Assembly: GCA_016292545.1 (NCBI GenBank)
Contig: JAEDIG010000103.1
Span: 1 to 8,846 of the forward strand
DNA from: Bacteroidaceae bacterium
GTDB lineage: Bacteria; Bacteroidota; Bacteroidia; Bacteroidales; Bacteroidaceae
Direction of reading: 5' to 3'
Length of the DNA stretch: 8,846 bases
Below are positions 1-5,846 of this stretch, piece by piece. Numbering within the stretch: the stretch's first letter is position 1; every line of letters starts with the position of its first letter. Below the pieces are notes generated by a model. It ran no database searches, was not told where the DNA came from, and was given only the letters and a program-made list of their open reading frames with translations. Position numbers and translations under genes: made by a program.

Positions 1-1
1 G

Positions 2-75
2 TAGCGGGAAAGGGACTTGAACCCTTGACCTTCGGATTATGAATCCGACGCTCTAACCAGCTGAGCTATCCCGCC
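2..75 (-). tRNA. tRNA-Met (anticodon CAT)
   Basis: On the minus strand this folds as a complete cloverleaf. The acceptor stem is GGCGGGA (69-75) with TCCCGCT (3-9), ending in a G-U pair, followed by discriminator A at position 2. The D arm contains AGCTCAGCTGGTTAGAGC. The anticodon stem is TCGGA/TCCGA around the loop TTCATAA, and the T arm contains the canonical GGTTCAAGTCC. The anticodon is CAT. The anticodon stem lacks the three G-C pairs of initiator tRNA and position 1 is paired, so this is not the initiator. It is most likely elongator tRNA-Met. A tRNA-Ile whose CAT is modified to lysidine cannot be excluded by eye. Whether CCA is encoded cannot be seen, because the window starts one base beyond the discriminator. 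Confidence 0.95.
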
Positions 76-93
76 ATCGTTGTTTTTGCGGTG

Positions 94-125
94 CAAAGGT
101 AGAACAATTTTCTGATATGCGCAAA
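94..125 (-). promoter_or_regulatory. Bacteroidetes-type promoter of the tRNA gene
   Basis: Read on the minus strand, a perfect -7 element TACCTTTG lies at 94-101 and a perfect -33 element TTTG at 122-125, separated by 20 bp. This is the spacing known for Bacteroides sigma-ABfr promoters. The expected start lies about 10 nt before the mature tRNA 5' end at 75. That fits a short leader removed by RNase P. Confidence 0.8.
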
Positions 126-139
126 TAAAACTGAAAAAA

Positions 140-171
140 TTTCGGGACACGAAGCAAATTTTGTACCTTTG
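140..171 (+). promoter_or_regulatory. Promoter of the lptF-ribBA-aspC group
   Basis: A perfect -7 element TACCTTTG lies at 164-171. A -33-like TTTC at 140-143 is 20 bp upstream, one base off the TTTG consensus. Transcription would begin near 178, leaving a leader of about 24 nt before the ATG at 202. The promoter is divergent from the tRNA promoter, and their -33 boxes are only about 14 bp apart. No Shine-Dalgarno sequence precedes the ATG, which is common in this phylum. Confidence 0.75.
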
Positions 172-201
172 CAGTCGAAAAAATGAATTACAGACACTGA
201 C

Positions 202-2112
202 ATGCGATTAATAAAGAAACTAGACGTGTTTATTTTGAAGGCATACCTGCAATTGTTTGCGGGCACATTCTTCATTTGTCTGTTCATCTTTATGATGCAG
301 TTCATGTGGCGATATGTGGAGGAACTTATCAGCAAGGGCCTGAGCTGGGAAGTGCTGGCCAAGTTCTTCTATTATTCGGGACTCACGCTGGTCCCCATCT
401 CGCTGCCACTGGCTGTGCTGCTGGCCTCGCTCATCACGTTTGGCAATCTGGGCGAGCGGTTTGAACTGCTGAGCATGAAGGCGGCAGGCATTCCCTTGGT
501 GCGCATCCTGCAACCTGTGTGCCTGTTTGCCCTGGTGGTGTGCGGCGGCAGTTTCTATTTCCAGAACAAGGTGGCTCCCGAGGCCACCAAGCAGCTGGCC
601 TCGCTGGTGTGGAGCATGAAGCAGAAGTCGCCTGAACTGGAGATTCCTGAGGGCATCTTCTACAACGAGATTCCCGGCTACAACCTTTTTGTGGAGCATA
701 AGGACACAGAGACAGGCCTGCTGTATGGTGTGATGATATACAGCACCAAGGGAGGATATGATGACGCGGAGATAGTGCTGGCCGACAGCGCCCGTCTGCA
801 GAGCACGGCCGACAAGATGCACCTGAAACTGACGCTCTACCATGGCGAACGCTTCCGAAACATGGACAACCAGAGCGGCAACATGCTTCGGGCCAACATC
901 CCCTATATGCGGGAGTCGTTTGTGAGCGAAGTGGACCTGATACCCTTCGACGGGAACTTCAACATCATGGATGCAAACCTCTTCTCGGGCAATGCCCAGA
1001 CCAAGGACCTGCGCGAGATAAACCGGGGCATCGATTCCCTGGCCGCTCTGGTGGACAGCGTTGGCCATGCCGTGTATGCCACCCTGAGGGGCAACTACAT
1101 GGAGCACGACCTGCGCCGTGGCTATCCTGATTCTGCCGAGGTGGTGCGCCGCGTGGCCGAGGAAGCACAGCCCTTCGATTCCATCTATGCCTTCCTGCCC
1201 GAGGAGGCCAAGTCGAAGGCATGGCGCACGGCTTCCACCCGTGCCCAAAGCATGAAGAACGAATGTGAGTTCCGGCGGATAAGCACAGAAGACAACAACC
1301 GCACCTATCGCCGCCACCAGATGGAGGCACACAAGAAGTTCACGCTTTCGCTGGCTTGTCTGCTGTTCTTCTTCATCGGGGCTCCTCTGGGTGCCATCAT
1401 CCGAAAGGGAGGTCTGGGCGTGCCGGTGGTCATCAGCGTGGTCATTTTCATCTTCTATTATATAATTAATGTAGGAAGCGAGAAAATGGCCAAGACGGGC
1501 CAGTGGAACATCGTGTCGGGTATATGGCTGAGCTCCATGGTGCTGCTCCCCATCGGACTGTTCCTCATAAACAGGGCCAACAAGGACTCGGTGGTGTTCA
1601 ATATCGAGGGATACATGTTCTTCTTCCGTCGCCTGCTGGGGCTTCGCGCCAAGCGCAACATCAACCGGAAGGAGGTAATCATCAATCCTCCCCGCTATGG
1701 GCAGGTGGCTGCCGATCTGGAACAGCTCTCGGCTGATTGCATGGCCTATGTGAAGCGTGCGCGCCTTCATCTGATTCCCAACTACTGGAAATTGTTCTTC
1801 CGCTATCGGAGCGACAAGGTGGTGGTGGACATCAGCAACAGGCTGGAAACCCTGGTGGAGGAACTCCACAACAGCCGCGATGCCGTTATCCTGACGCGCA
1901 TCAATGAACTGCCCGTGCTGGTGCCCGATGCACACACACGCCCCTTTGGCAACCGCAGGCTCAACATGGCGGCAGGCATTGTGCTGCCTGTGGGCCTTCT
2001 GCTGTTCCTGCGCGTGTGGCGCTACCGGTTGCGCCTGTGGAAGGACTTGCAACAGATACAGAAGATTAGCAAACAGATAACAGACCGAATAACAGATAAA
2101 GGATATGAATGA
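202..2112 (+). CDS. LptF/LptG (YjgP/YjgQ) family lipopolysaccharide export permease, long form
   Basis: Probable inner-membrane subunit of the LptB2FG ABC transporter, which extracts lipopolysaccharide from the inner membrane and pushes it onto the Lpt bridge. The 636-residue protein has three N-terminal transmembrane helices (about 14-36, 55-79, 103-121). Residues 81-101, FGNLGERFELLSMKAAGIPLV, sit where the family's coupling helix contacts LptB. A periplasmic region of about 250 residues (122-376) should hold the beta-jellyroll domain. Three more helices follow (about 381-402, 407-428, 439-460). Escherichia coli LptF and LptG are about 360 residues and end here. This protein continues for about 175 residues: a basic soluble stretch, a further hydrophobic segment (588-603) and a basic helical tail. 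Whether it is the LptF or the LptG equivalent cannot be decided, so no symbol is given. The next start codon lies inside its 3' end. Confidence 0.9.
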   Translation: MRLIKKLDVFILKAYLQLFAGTFFICLFIFMMQFMWRYVEELISKGLSWEVLAKFFYYSGLTLVPISLPLAVLLASLITFGNLGERFELLSMKAAGIPLVRILQPVCLFALVVCGGSFYFQNKVAPEATKQLASLVWSMKQKSPELEIPEGIFYNEIPGYNLFVEHKDTETGLLYGVMIYSTKGGYDDAEIVLADSARLQSTADKMHLKLTLYHGERFRNMDNQSGNMLRANIPYMRESFVSEVDLIPFDGNFNIMDANLFSGNAQTKDLREINRGIDSLAALVDSVGHAVYATLRGNYMEHDLRRGYPDSAEVVRRVAEEAQPFDSIYAFLPEEAKSKAWRTASTRAQSMKNECEFRRISTEDNNRTYRRHQMEAHKKFTLSLACLLFFFIGAPLGAIIRKGGLGVPVVISVVIFIFYYIINVGSEKMAKTGQWNIVSGIWLSSMVLLPIGLFLINRANKDSVVFNIEGYMFFFRRLLGLRAKRNINRKEVIINPPRYGQVAADLEQLSADCMAYVKRARLHLIPNYWKLFFRYRSDKVVVDISNRLETLVEELHNSRDAVILTRINELPVLVPDAHTRPFGNRRLNMAAGIVLPVGLLLFLRVWRYRLRLWKDLQQIQKISKQITDRITDKGYE

Positions 2113-3310
2113 CGAAAGGATATTAAGCACCATAGAAGAGGCGCTGGAGGATTTCAGAGAAGGCAAGTTCGTGATTGTGGTGGACGATGAAGACCGCGAA
2201 AACGAGGGTGACTTCATCACGGCCGCAGAGCTGATAACGCCCGAAAAGGTGAACTTCATGCTTCAGAACGGCAGGGGCGTGCTATGTGCGCCCATCACCA
2301 TCAGCCGCGCCCGCCAGTTGGAACTGGACCATCAGGTGCAGGAGAACACCAGTATGCTGGGCACACCGTTCACGGTTACCATAGACCTGCTGGAGGGTTG
2401 CACCACGGGTGTGAGTGCACATGACCGTGCAGCCACGATACGTGCTCTGGCCGACCCCGACACCATGCCGCAGGATTTTGGCCGCCCTGGCCACATCAAT
2501 CCCCTCTATGCCCAGGAAAAGGGTGTGCTCCGCAGGGCGGGACACACAGAGGCTGCTGTGGACTTGGCCCGTTTGTCGGGCATGCAGCCAGCCGCTGCAC
2601 TCATAGAGATTCTCAACCCCGACGGCACCATGGCCCGTCTGCCCCAGCTCAAGGAGGTGGCTGCCACCCATGGCCTTCACATCATTTCCATCAAGGACCT
2701 CATTGCCTATCGTCTGCGCCGCGAGTCGCTGGTGGAGAAGGGAGTGGAGGCCGACCTTCCCACCATGTATGGCCATTTCCGCATCATCCCTTTCCGCCAG
2801 AAGAGCAATGGGCTGGAGCATGTGGCCATCTTCAAGGGCGAATGGGAGGAAGACGAGCCCGTGCTGGTGCGTATGCACAGCAGTTGTGCCACGGGCGACA
2901 TCTTCGGCAGCATGCGTTGCGACTGCGGGGAACAGCTCCACAAGGCCATGCAGCGCATCGAGACGGAGGGAAAGGGAGTGGTCATCTATCTCAACCAGGA
3001 AGGCCGTGGCATAGGGCTGATGAACAAGATTGCCGCCTACAAGCTGCAGGAGCAGGGCGACGACACGGTGGATGCCAACGTGCATCTGGGATTCCAGCCC
3101 GACGAGCGCGACTATGGAGTGGGTGCACAGATTCTGCGCGAGCTGAAGGTGAGCAAGATCCGGCTTATCACCAACAATCCCGTGAAGCGTGTGGGCCTTG
3201 AAAGCTACGGCCTGGAGATTGTGGAGAACGTGCCCATCGTGATTGAGCCTAATCCATACAACCGCACCTATCTGGAGACCAAGAGAACGCGTATGGGGCA
3301 CAAGCTGTGA
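2105..3310 (+). CDS. ribBA: Bifunctional 3,4-dihydroxy-2-butanone-4-phosphate synthase / GTP cyclohydrolase II
   Basis: This cytoplasmic enzyme catalyses the two entry reactions of riboflavin synthesis: ribulose 5-phosphate to dihydroxybutanone phosphate plus formate, and GTP to the diaminopyrimidine precursor. Residues 1-210 are the RibB domain. They carry the acidic loop DDEDRENEGD (27-36), the substrate motif TGVSAHDRA (101-109) and GRPGH (126-130) with GHTEA (146-150). Residues 221-401 are the RibA domain. Its zinc ligands are C261, C272 and C274 in SCATGDIFGSMRCDCG. Tyr312 and the DER triad 333-335 match catalytic Y105, D126 and R128 of E. coli RibA. All key residues are present, so both halves should be active. 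The 401-residue length is normal for fused RibBA. The ATG overlaps the permease stop by 8 nt, indicating co-transcription and probable translational coupling. There is no leader, hence no FMN riboswitch. Confidence 0.97.
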   Translation: MNDERILSTIEEALEDFREGKFVIVVDDEDRENEGDFITAAELITPEKVNFMLQNGRGVLCAPITISRARQLELDHQVQENTSMLGTPFTVTIDLLEGCTTGVSAHDRAATIRALADPDTMPQDFGRPGHINPLYAQEKGVLRRAGHTEAAVDLARLSGMQPAAALIEILNPDGTMARLPQLKEVAATHGLHIISIKDLIAYRLRRESLVEKGVEADLPTMYGHFRIIPFRQKSNGLEHVAIFKGEWEEDEPVLVRMHSSCATGDIFGSMRCDCGEQLHKAMQRIETEGKGVVIYLNQEGRGIGLMNKIAAYKLQEQGDDTVDANVHLGFQPDERDYGVGAQILRELKVSKIRLITNNPVKRVGLESYGLEIVENVPIVIEPNPYNRTYLETKRTRMGHKL

Positions 3311-3352
3311 ACCCCATGCGGAAAACAGCATCGGACAAAATACATACATATA

Positions 3353-3360
3353 TATATTTA
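3353..3360 (+). promoter_or_regulatory. Weak -7-like element in the AT-rich leader of the aminotransferase gene
   Basis: The 61-bp gap after ribBA contains an AT-rich run (3338-3361) ending in TATATTTA, seven of eight matches to TAnnTTTG. No TTTG lies at the expected distance upstream. Transcription would start only about 5 nt before the ATG at 3372. The run more likely gives an unstructured leader for translation initiation than a real promoter. Confidence 0.2.
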
Positions 3361-3371
3361 AGTGAGAAGAT

Positions 3372-4565
3372 ATGAACACATTATCTGACAGATTGAATCG
3401 CCTGGCTCCCAGTGCCACACTGGCTATGAGCCAACGCAGCAGCGAGCTGAAGGCACAGGGTGTGGACGTAATCAACATGAGTGTGGGCGAACCCGATTTC
3501 AATACGCCCGACCATATCAAGGCTGCGGCCATCCGTGCCGTGGAGGAAAACTATTCCCGCTATAGCCCCGTGCCCGGCTATCCCGCCCTCAAGCAAGCCA
3601 TCGTGCAGAAACTCAAGCGAGAGAACGGCCTCGACTATGCGCCCTCGCAGATTCTTTGCTCCAACGGAGCCAAGCAGAGCGTGTGCAATGCCATCATGGC
3701 ATTGGTGAATGCCGGCGACGAGGTCATCATTCCGGCTCCTTATTGGGTGTCTTATCCCCAGATGGTGCTTCTGGCTGAGGGAACCCCTGTGTTTGTGGAG
3801 GCCACCATCGAGCAGGATTTCAAGATTACACCCCAGCAGCTGGAGGCAGCCATCACGCCCAACACCTGTGCGCTCATCCTCTGTTCGCCCAGCAACCCTA
3901 CGGGCAGTGTATACAGCCGCGAGGAACTGGAGGCTCTCAAGGATGTGCTCCTTCGCCATCCGCGTGTCATCGTGCTGGCCGACGAAATCTATGAGCACAT
4001 CAATTATGTGGGGCAGCATGCCAGCATCGCCCAGTTTGCTGACATCAAGGACCGTGTGGTCATCATCAACGGCGTGAGCAAGGCATACGCCATGACCGGG
4101 TGGCGCATTGGCTTCATTGCGGCTCCCGAGTGGATTGTGAAGGGGTGCAACAAACTGCAGGGCCAGTACACCAGCGGCCCCTGTTCTGTGAGCCAGAAGG
4201 CGGCAGAGGAGGCTTTTGCCGGTCCTCAGGAATGTGTGGAGGTGATGCGTCAGGCTTTTGAGCGCAGGCGCGACCTTATCGTGAAGCTGGCCAGGGAGAT
4301 TCCCGGCCTGGAAGTGAACAAGCCCGAGGGTGCCTTCTATCTGTTCCCCAAGTGCAGCAGCTTCTTTGGGAAGAAGGATGGCGATCGTGTCATCAACAGC
4401 AGCACCGATCTGGCCATGTATCTTCTCGAAGTGGGTCATGTGGCCACTGTGGGCGGCGATGCCTTCGGTTCGCCCGAATGTTTCCGCATGAGCTATGCCA
4501 CCAGCGACGAGAACATCATCGAGGCCATGCGCAGAATCAAGGATACATTGGCCCGGTTGGCATAA
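3372..4565 (+). CDS. aspC: Class I pyridoxal-phosphate aminotransferase, aspartate aminotransferase type
   Basis: Cytoplasmic enzyme that moves amino groups between aspartate (or a related amino acid) and 2-oxoglutarate. The 397-residue length matches bacterial subgroup I-beta aspartate aminotransferases. Visible landmarks are the N-terminal SVGEPDFNTP (37-46), SNGAKQ (97-102) at the phosphate-binding turn, SNPTG with Asn175, ADEIYE with Asp204 and Tyr207 contacting the cofactor ring, and SKAYAMTGWRIG, in which Lys237 should form the Schiff base. Arg372 in FRMSYA should bind the substrate alpha-carboxylate. The start fits the conserved N-terminus. The gene follows ribBA after 61 bp with no terminator visible, so it is probably read from the same transcript. 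Relatives include prephenate aminotransferases and other dicarboxylate-specific enzymes, so the exact substrate is inferred. The family call is firm. Confidence 0.9.
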   Translation: MNTLSDRLNRLAPSATLAMSQRSSELKAQGVDVINMSVGEPDFNTPDHIKAAAIRAVEENYSRYSPVPGYPALKQAIVQKLKRENGLDYAPSQILCSNGAKQSVCNAIMALVNAGDEVIIPAPYWVSYPQMVLLAEGTPVFVEATIEQDFKITPQQLEAAITPNTCALILCSPSNPTGSVYSREELEALKDVLLRHPRVIVLADEIYEHINYVGQHASIAQFADIKDRVVIINGVSKAYAMTGWRIGFIAAPEWIVKGCNKLQGQYTSGPCSVSQKAAEEAFAGPQECVEVMRQAFERRRDLIVKLAREIPGLEVNKPEGAFYLFPKCSSFFGKKDGDRVINSSTDLAMYLLEVGHVATVGGDAFGSPECFRMSYATSDENIIEAMRRIKDTLARLA

Positions 4566-4593
4566 CCTGTTCTGCCAGCCCCGCCTGTTTTTT
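4555..4593 (+). terminator. Possible intrinsic terminator at the end of the aminotransferase gene
   Basis: GGTTGGCA (4555-4562) can pair with TGCCAGCC (4573-4580) as eight pairs including one G-U, with a 10-nt loop. A T6 run follows at 4588-4593 after seven intervening bases. The left arm overlaps the last codons of the gene. The gap before the T run is longer than ideal, so this is a plausible but imperfect terminator. Confidence 0.4.
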
Positions 4594-4598
4594 AGGGA

Positions 4599-4649
4599 GA
4601 GTGTCCGGGAAACGTTCGCACCAGCGTGCGTCTGGTTTCCCGGACACTC
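4599..4649. repeat. Perfect 15-bp inverted repeat capped by a second stem
   Basis: GAGTGTCCGGGAAAC (4599-4613) and GTTTCCCGGACACTC (4635-4649) are exact reverse complements. The 21-nt loop between them contains a second perfect stem, CGCAC (4617-4621) with GTGCG (4626-4630), around a CAGC tetraloop. No T run follows on either strand, so it is not a textbook intrinsic terminator. It may be a processing or stabilising hairpin at the end of the upstream operon, a rho-independent terminator of unusual type, a dispersed intergenic repeat, or a protein-binding palindrome upstream of the regulator gene. Confidence 0.75.
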
Positions 4650-4683
4650 AGTAATCAGTAAACCATAGCAGCAAATCTTCGAA

Positions 4684-5697
4684 ATGAAACAAGTCCATTG
4701 CCTTCTGTTGGCCCTATTGTTTTTCATCTGCTTCTCCACAGCGTGCAGTCGGAGCGGAAACTCTCAGAACGAGGACGCTGGCATTGTGGGAGCCTGGCAT
4801 CTGGTGGAGGAGAGTTCCCATGGGCATAACATAGGGCCCGATACCAATGAGCGGTTCCGCATCTTCTATGCCGACAGCACATACCTCACCACGCGAATCA
4901 TACCGGGGATGGAGGTCGGTATGTTTATTGCCACAGGCAAAGGTCGGTATTGTTTGTGCGATTCGGTCTATACGGAGCCGGACGATTCGGTTACTGGTGT
5001 GGTTGTCAACGATTCAGTGTTAAGGCTTTGCCGTGGCGAGGTGGTGCAAGTATGGAAGGCATATTCTGCCATAGACAAGTCTACGCGGAATTTGATGAGG
5101 GAGCTTGCAAAAGATTGTGTGTACACAGACAAATTTGGCCATCAAATGTTTCATGTCCTGTCAATTACCGAGGTCAAGGCCAAAATCCGGAAGCGTATAG
5201 CTGGTTGTGTCATCGGCGTGTCGGTGGTGCTTGTGCTTTGTGCACTGGGCTACTCTGCACATTCGAGAAGGCAGCGGAGGCTTGTAGAGCAACGTCTGGC
5301 TGCGTTTGAGGCGGGTCGCCGACAGGCGAGCGAAGAAAACAAACAGGCACTTGTGGCATCCGAACATCAGTTCCTGAAGTCGGAGTTCTATCTCAGCTTG
5401 TGCCGTAAGATTGAGGCGGGTGAGGTGATGAGGCCCAAGGATTGGGACGAGCTGGCTTCACAGGTGGAACAGCTGTCGCCCGGCTTCAGCGACAGGCTGA
5501 ACGCCCTCTACAAGTTGTCGCTGCAGGAGTATAGGGTGAGCCTGCTATTGAAGGCACGTCTGACCCCGTCCGAGATTGCCGTCCTCATTTGCAAGTCGCA
5601 GAGTGCTGTCACAAGCATCCGAAGCCGCCTCTATCAGAAGGTCTTCGGCCGCAAAGGAGGTGCCCGGGAATGGGATGAACTAGTACTTTCATTATAA
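4684..5697 (+). CDS. Membrane-spanning one-component regulator: lipocalin-like sensor with LuxR-like helix-turn-helix
   Basis: A putative transcription factor anchored in the inner membrane, 337 residues. Residues 1-20 are a hydrophobic signal sequence ending FSTAC, with Cys21 a possible but imperfect lipobox (Ser rather than Leu at -3). Residues 34-128 have alternating short strands starting GAWHLVEE and ending VQVWKAYS, resembling small lipocalin-like periplasmic domains. Four cysteines (90, 92, 116, 145) lie in the exported part. Residues 172-190 form one transmembrane helix, followed by RRQRR, which places the C-terminus in the cytoplasm. A charged helical linker (195-235) leads to a domain common in Bacteroidetes regulators: DWDELASQVEQLSPGFSDRL, then LSLQEYRVSLLLKARLTPSE, recognition-helix region KSQSAVTSIRSRLYQKV and final WDELVLSL. 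No kinase or receiver domain is present. No TAnnTTTG promoter is visible in 4650-4683. The downstream outer-membrane protein gene is its likely target. The regulator class is secure, the ligand unknown, the lipocalin comparison tentative. Confidence 0.8.
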   Translation: MKQVHCLLLALLFFICFSTACSRSGNSQNEDAGIVGAWHLVEESSHGHNIGPDTNERFRIFYADSTYLTTRIIPGMEVGMFIATGKGRYCLCDSVYTEPDDSVTGVVVNDSVLRLCRGEVVQVWKAYSAIDKSTRNLMRELAKDCVYTDKFGHQMFHVLSITEVKAKIRKRIAGCVIGVSVVLVLCALGYSAHSRRQRRLVEQRLAAFEAGRRQASEENKQALVASEHQFLKSEFYLSLCRKIEAGEVMRPKDWDELASQVEQLSPGFSDRLNALYKLSLQEYRVSLLLKARLTPSEIAVLICKSQSAVTSIRSRLYQKVFGRKGGAREWDELVLSL

Positions 5698-5706
5698 ACG
5701 AATTAT

Positions 5707-5774
5707 CCAGCTTTTGCGTAGTGTTTGCAAAGCCTGTTTTTCTGGGCTGCCAGCGTTTGCGCAGTATTTGCAAA
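5707..5774 (+). repeat. Imperfect 25-bp direct repeat, candidate operator
   Basis: Copy A (5707-5731) and copy B (5750-5774) match at 22 of 25 positions, with a period of 43 bp, about four helical turns. Each begins CCAGC, contains two TTTGC motifs 11 bp apart and ends in the palindrome TTTGCAAA. The copies lie between the regulator stop codon and the -33 region of the outer-membrane protein gene. This is the expected place for an activator site. Confidence 0.7.
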
Positions 5775-5780
5775 CTGTCT

Positions 5781-5815
5781 TTTGCAGGAGATTTCAGGGA
5801 TGTATGCTACTTTTG
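5781..5815 (+). promoter_or_regulatory. Promoter of the outer-membrane protein gene
   Basis: A perfect -7 element TACTTTTG lies at 5808-5815. TTTG at 5781-5784 is the best -33 candidate, but the 23-bp spacer is longer than the usual 19-21, as might suit a promoter needing an activator. Transcription would start near 5822, leaving about 25 nt of leader with no strong ribosome-binding site. The position argues that translation begins at 5847, not at an upstream in-frame ATG at 5721. Confidence 0.65.
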
Positions 5816-5846
5816 CATCCAAAATCTCAACAACAACAAAACAGTT

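Noticed and set aside
2..75. tRNA gene as an integration site for a mobile element
   Set aside because: No integrase, direct repeat of the tRNA 3' end or foreign-looking genes adjoin it. The downstream genes are core functions, and the side beyond the 3' end is outside the window.
220..2259. Long antisense reading frame (679 codons) opposite the permease and the start of ribBA
   Set aside because: It is rich in His, Gln and Leu runs with no recognisable domain and mirrors two well-supported genes. Such frames arise from GC-biased third positions on the coding strand.
2282..3532. Antisense frame across ribBA and the aminotransferase start
   Set aside because: It has no domain, spans an intergenic gap and lies opposite a gene with all catalytic residues intact.
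4599..4649. Hairpin read as the terminal inverted repeats of an insertion sequence
   Set aside because: Only 21 nt separate the arms, there is no transposase and no target-site duplication is visible, so it is listed as an inverted repeat only.
3381..4739. Antisense frame (452 codons) opposite the aminotransferase gene
   Set aside because: It runs through the hairpin region and two other genes with no recognisable protein features, and is a mirror of the sense codon bias.
5721..5846. In-frame upstream start for the outer-membrane protein at 5721
   Set aside because: The extra 42 residues would precede a clear signal peptide, and the repeats and the TACTTTTG promoter lie inside this stretch. 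The ATG at 5847 is the sensible start.
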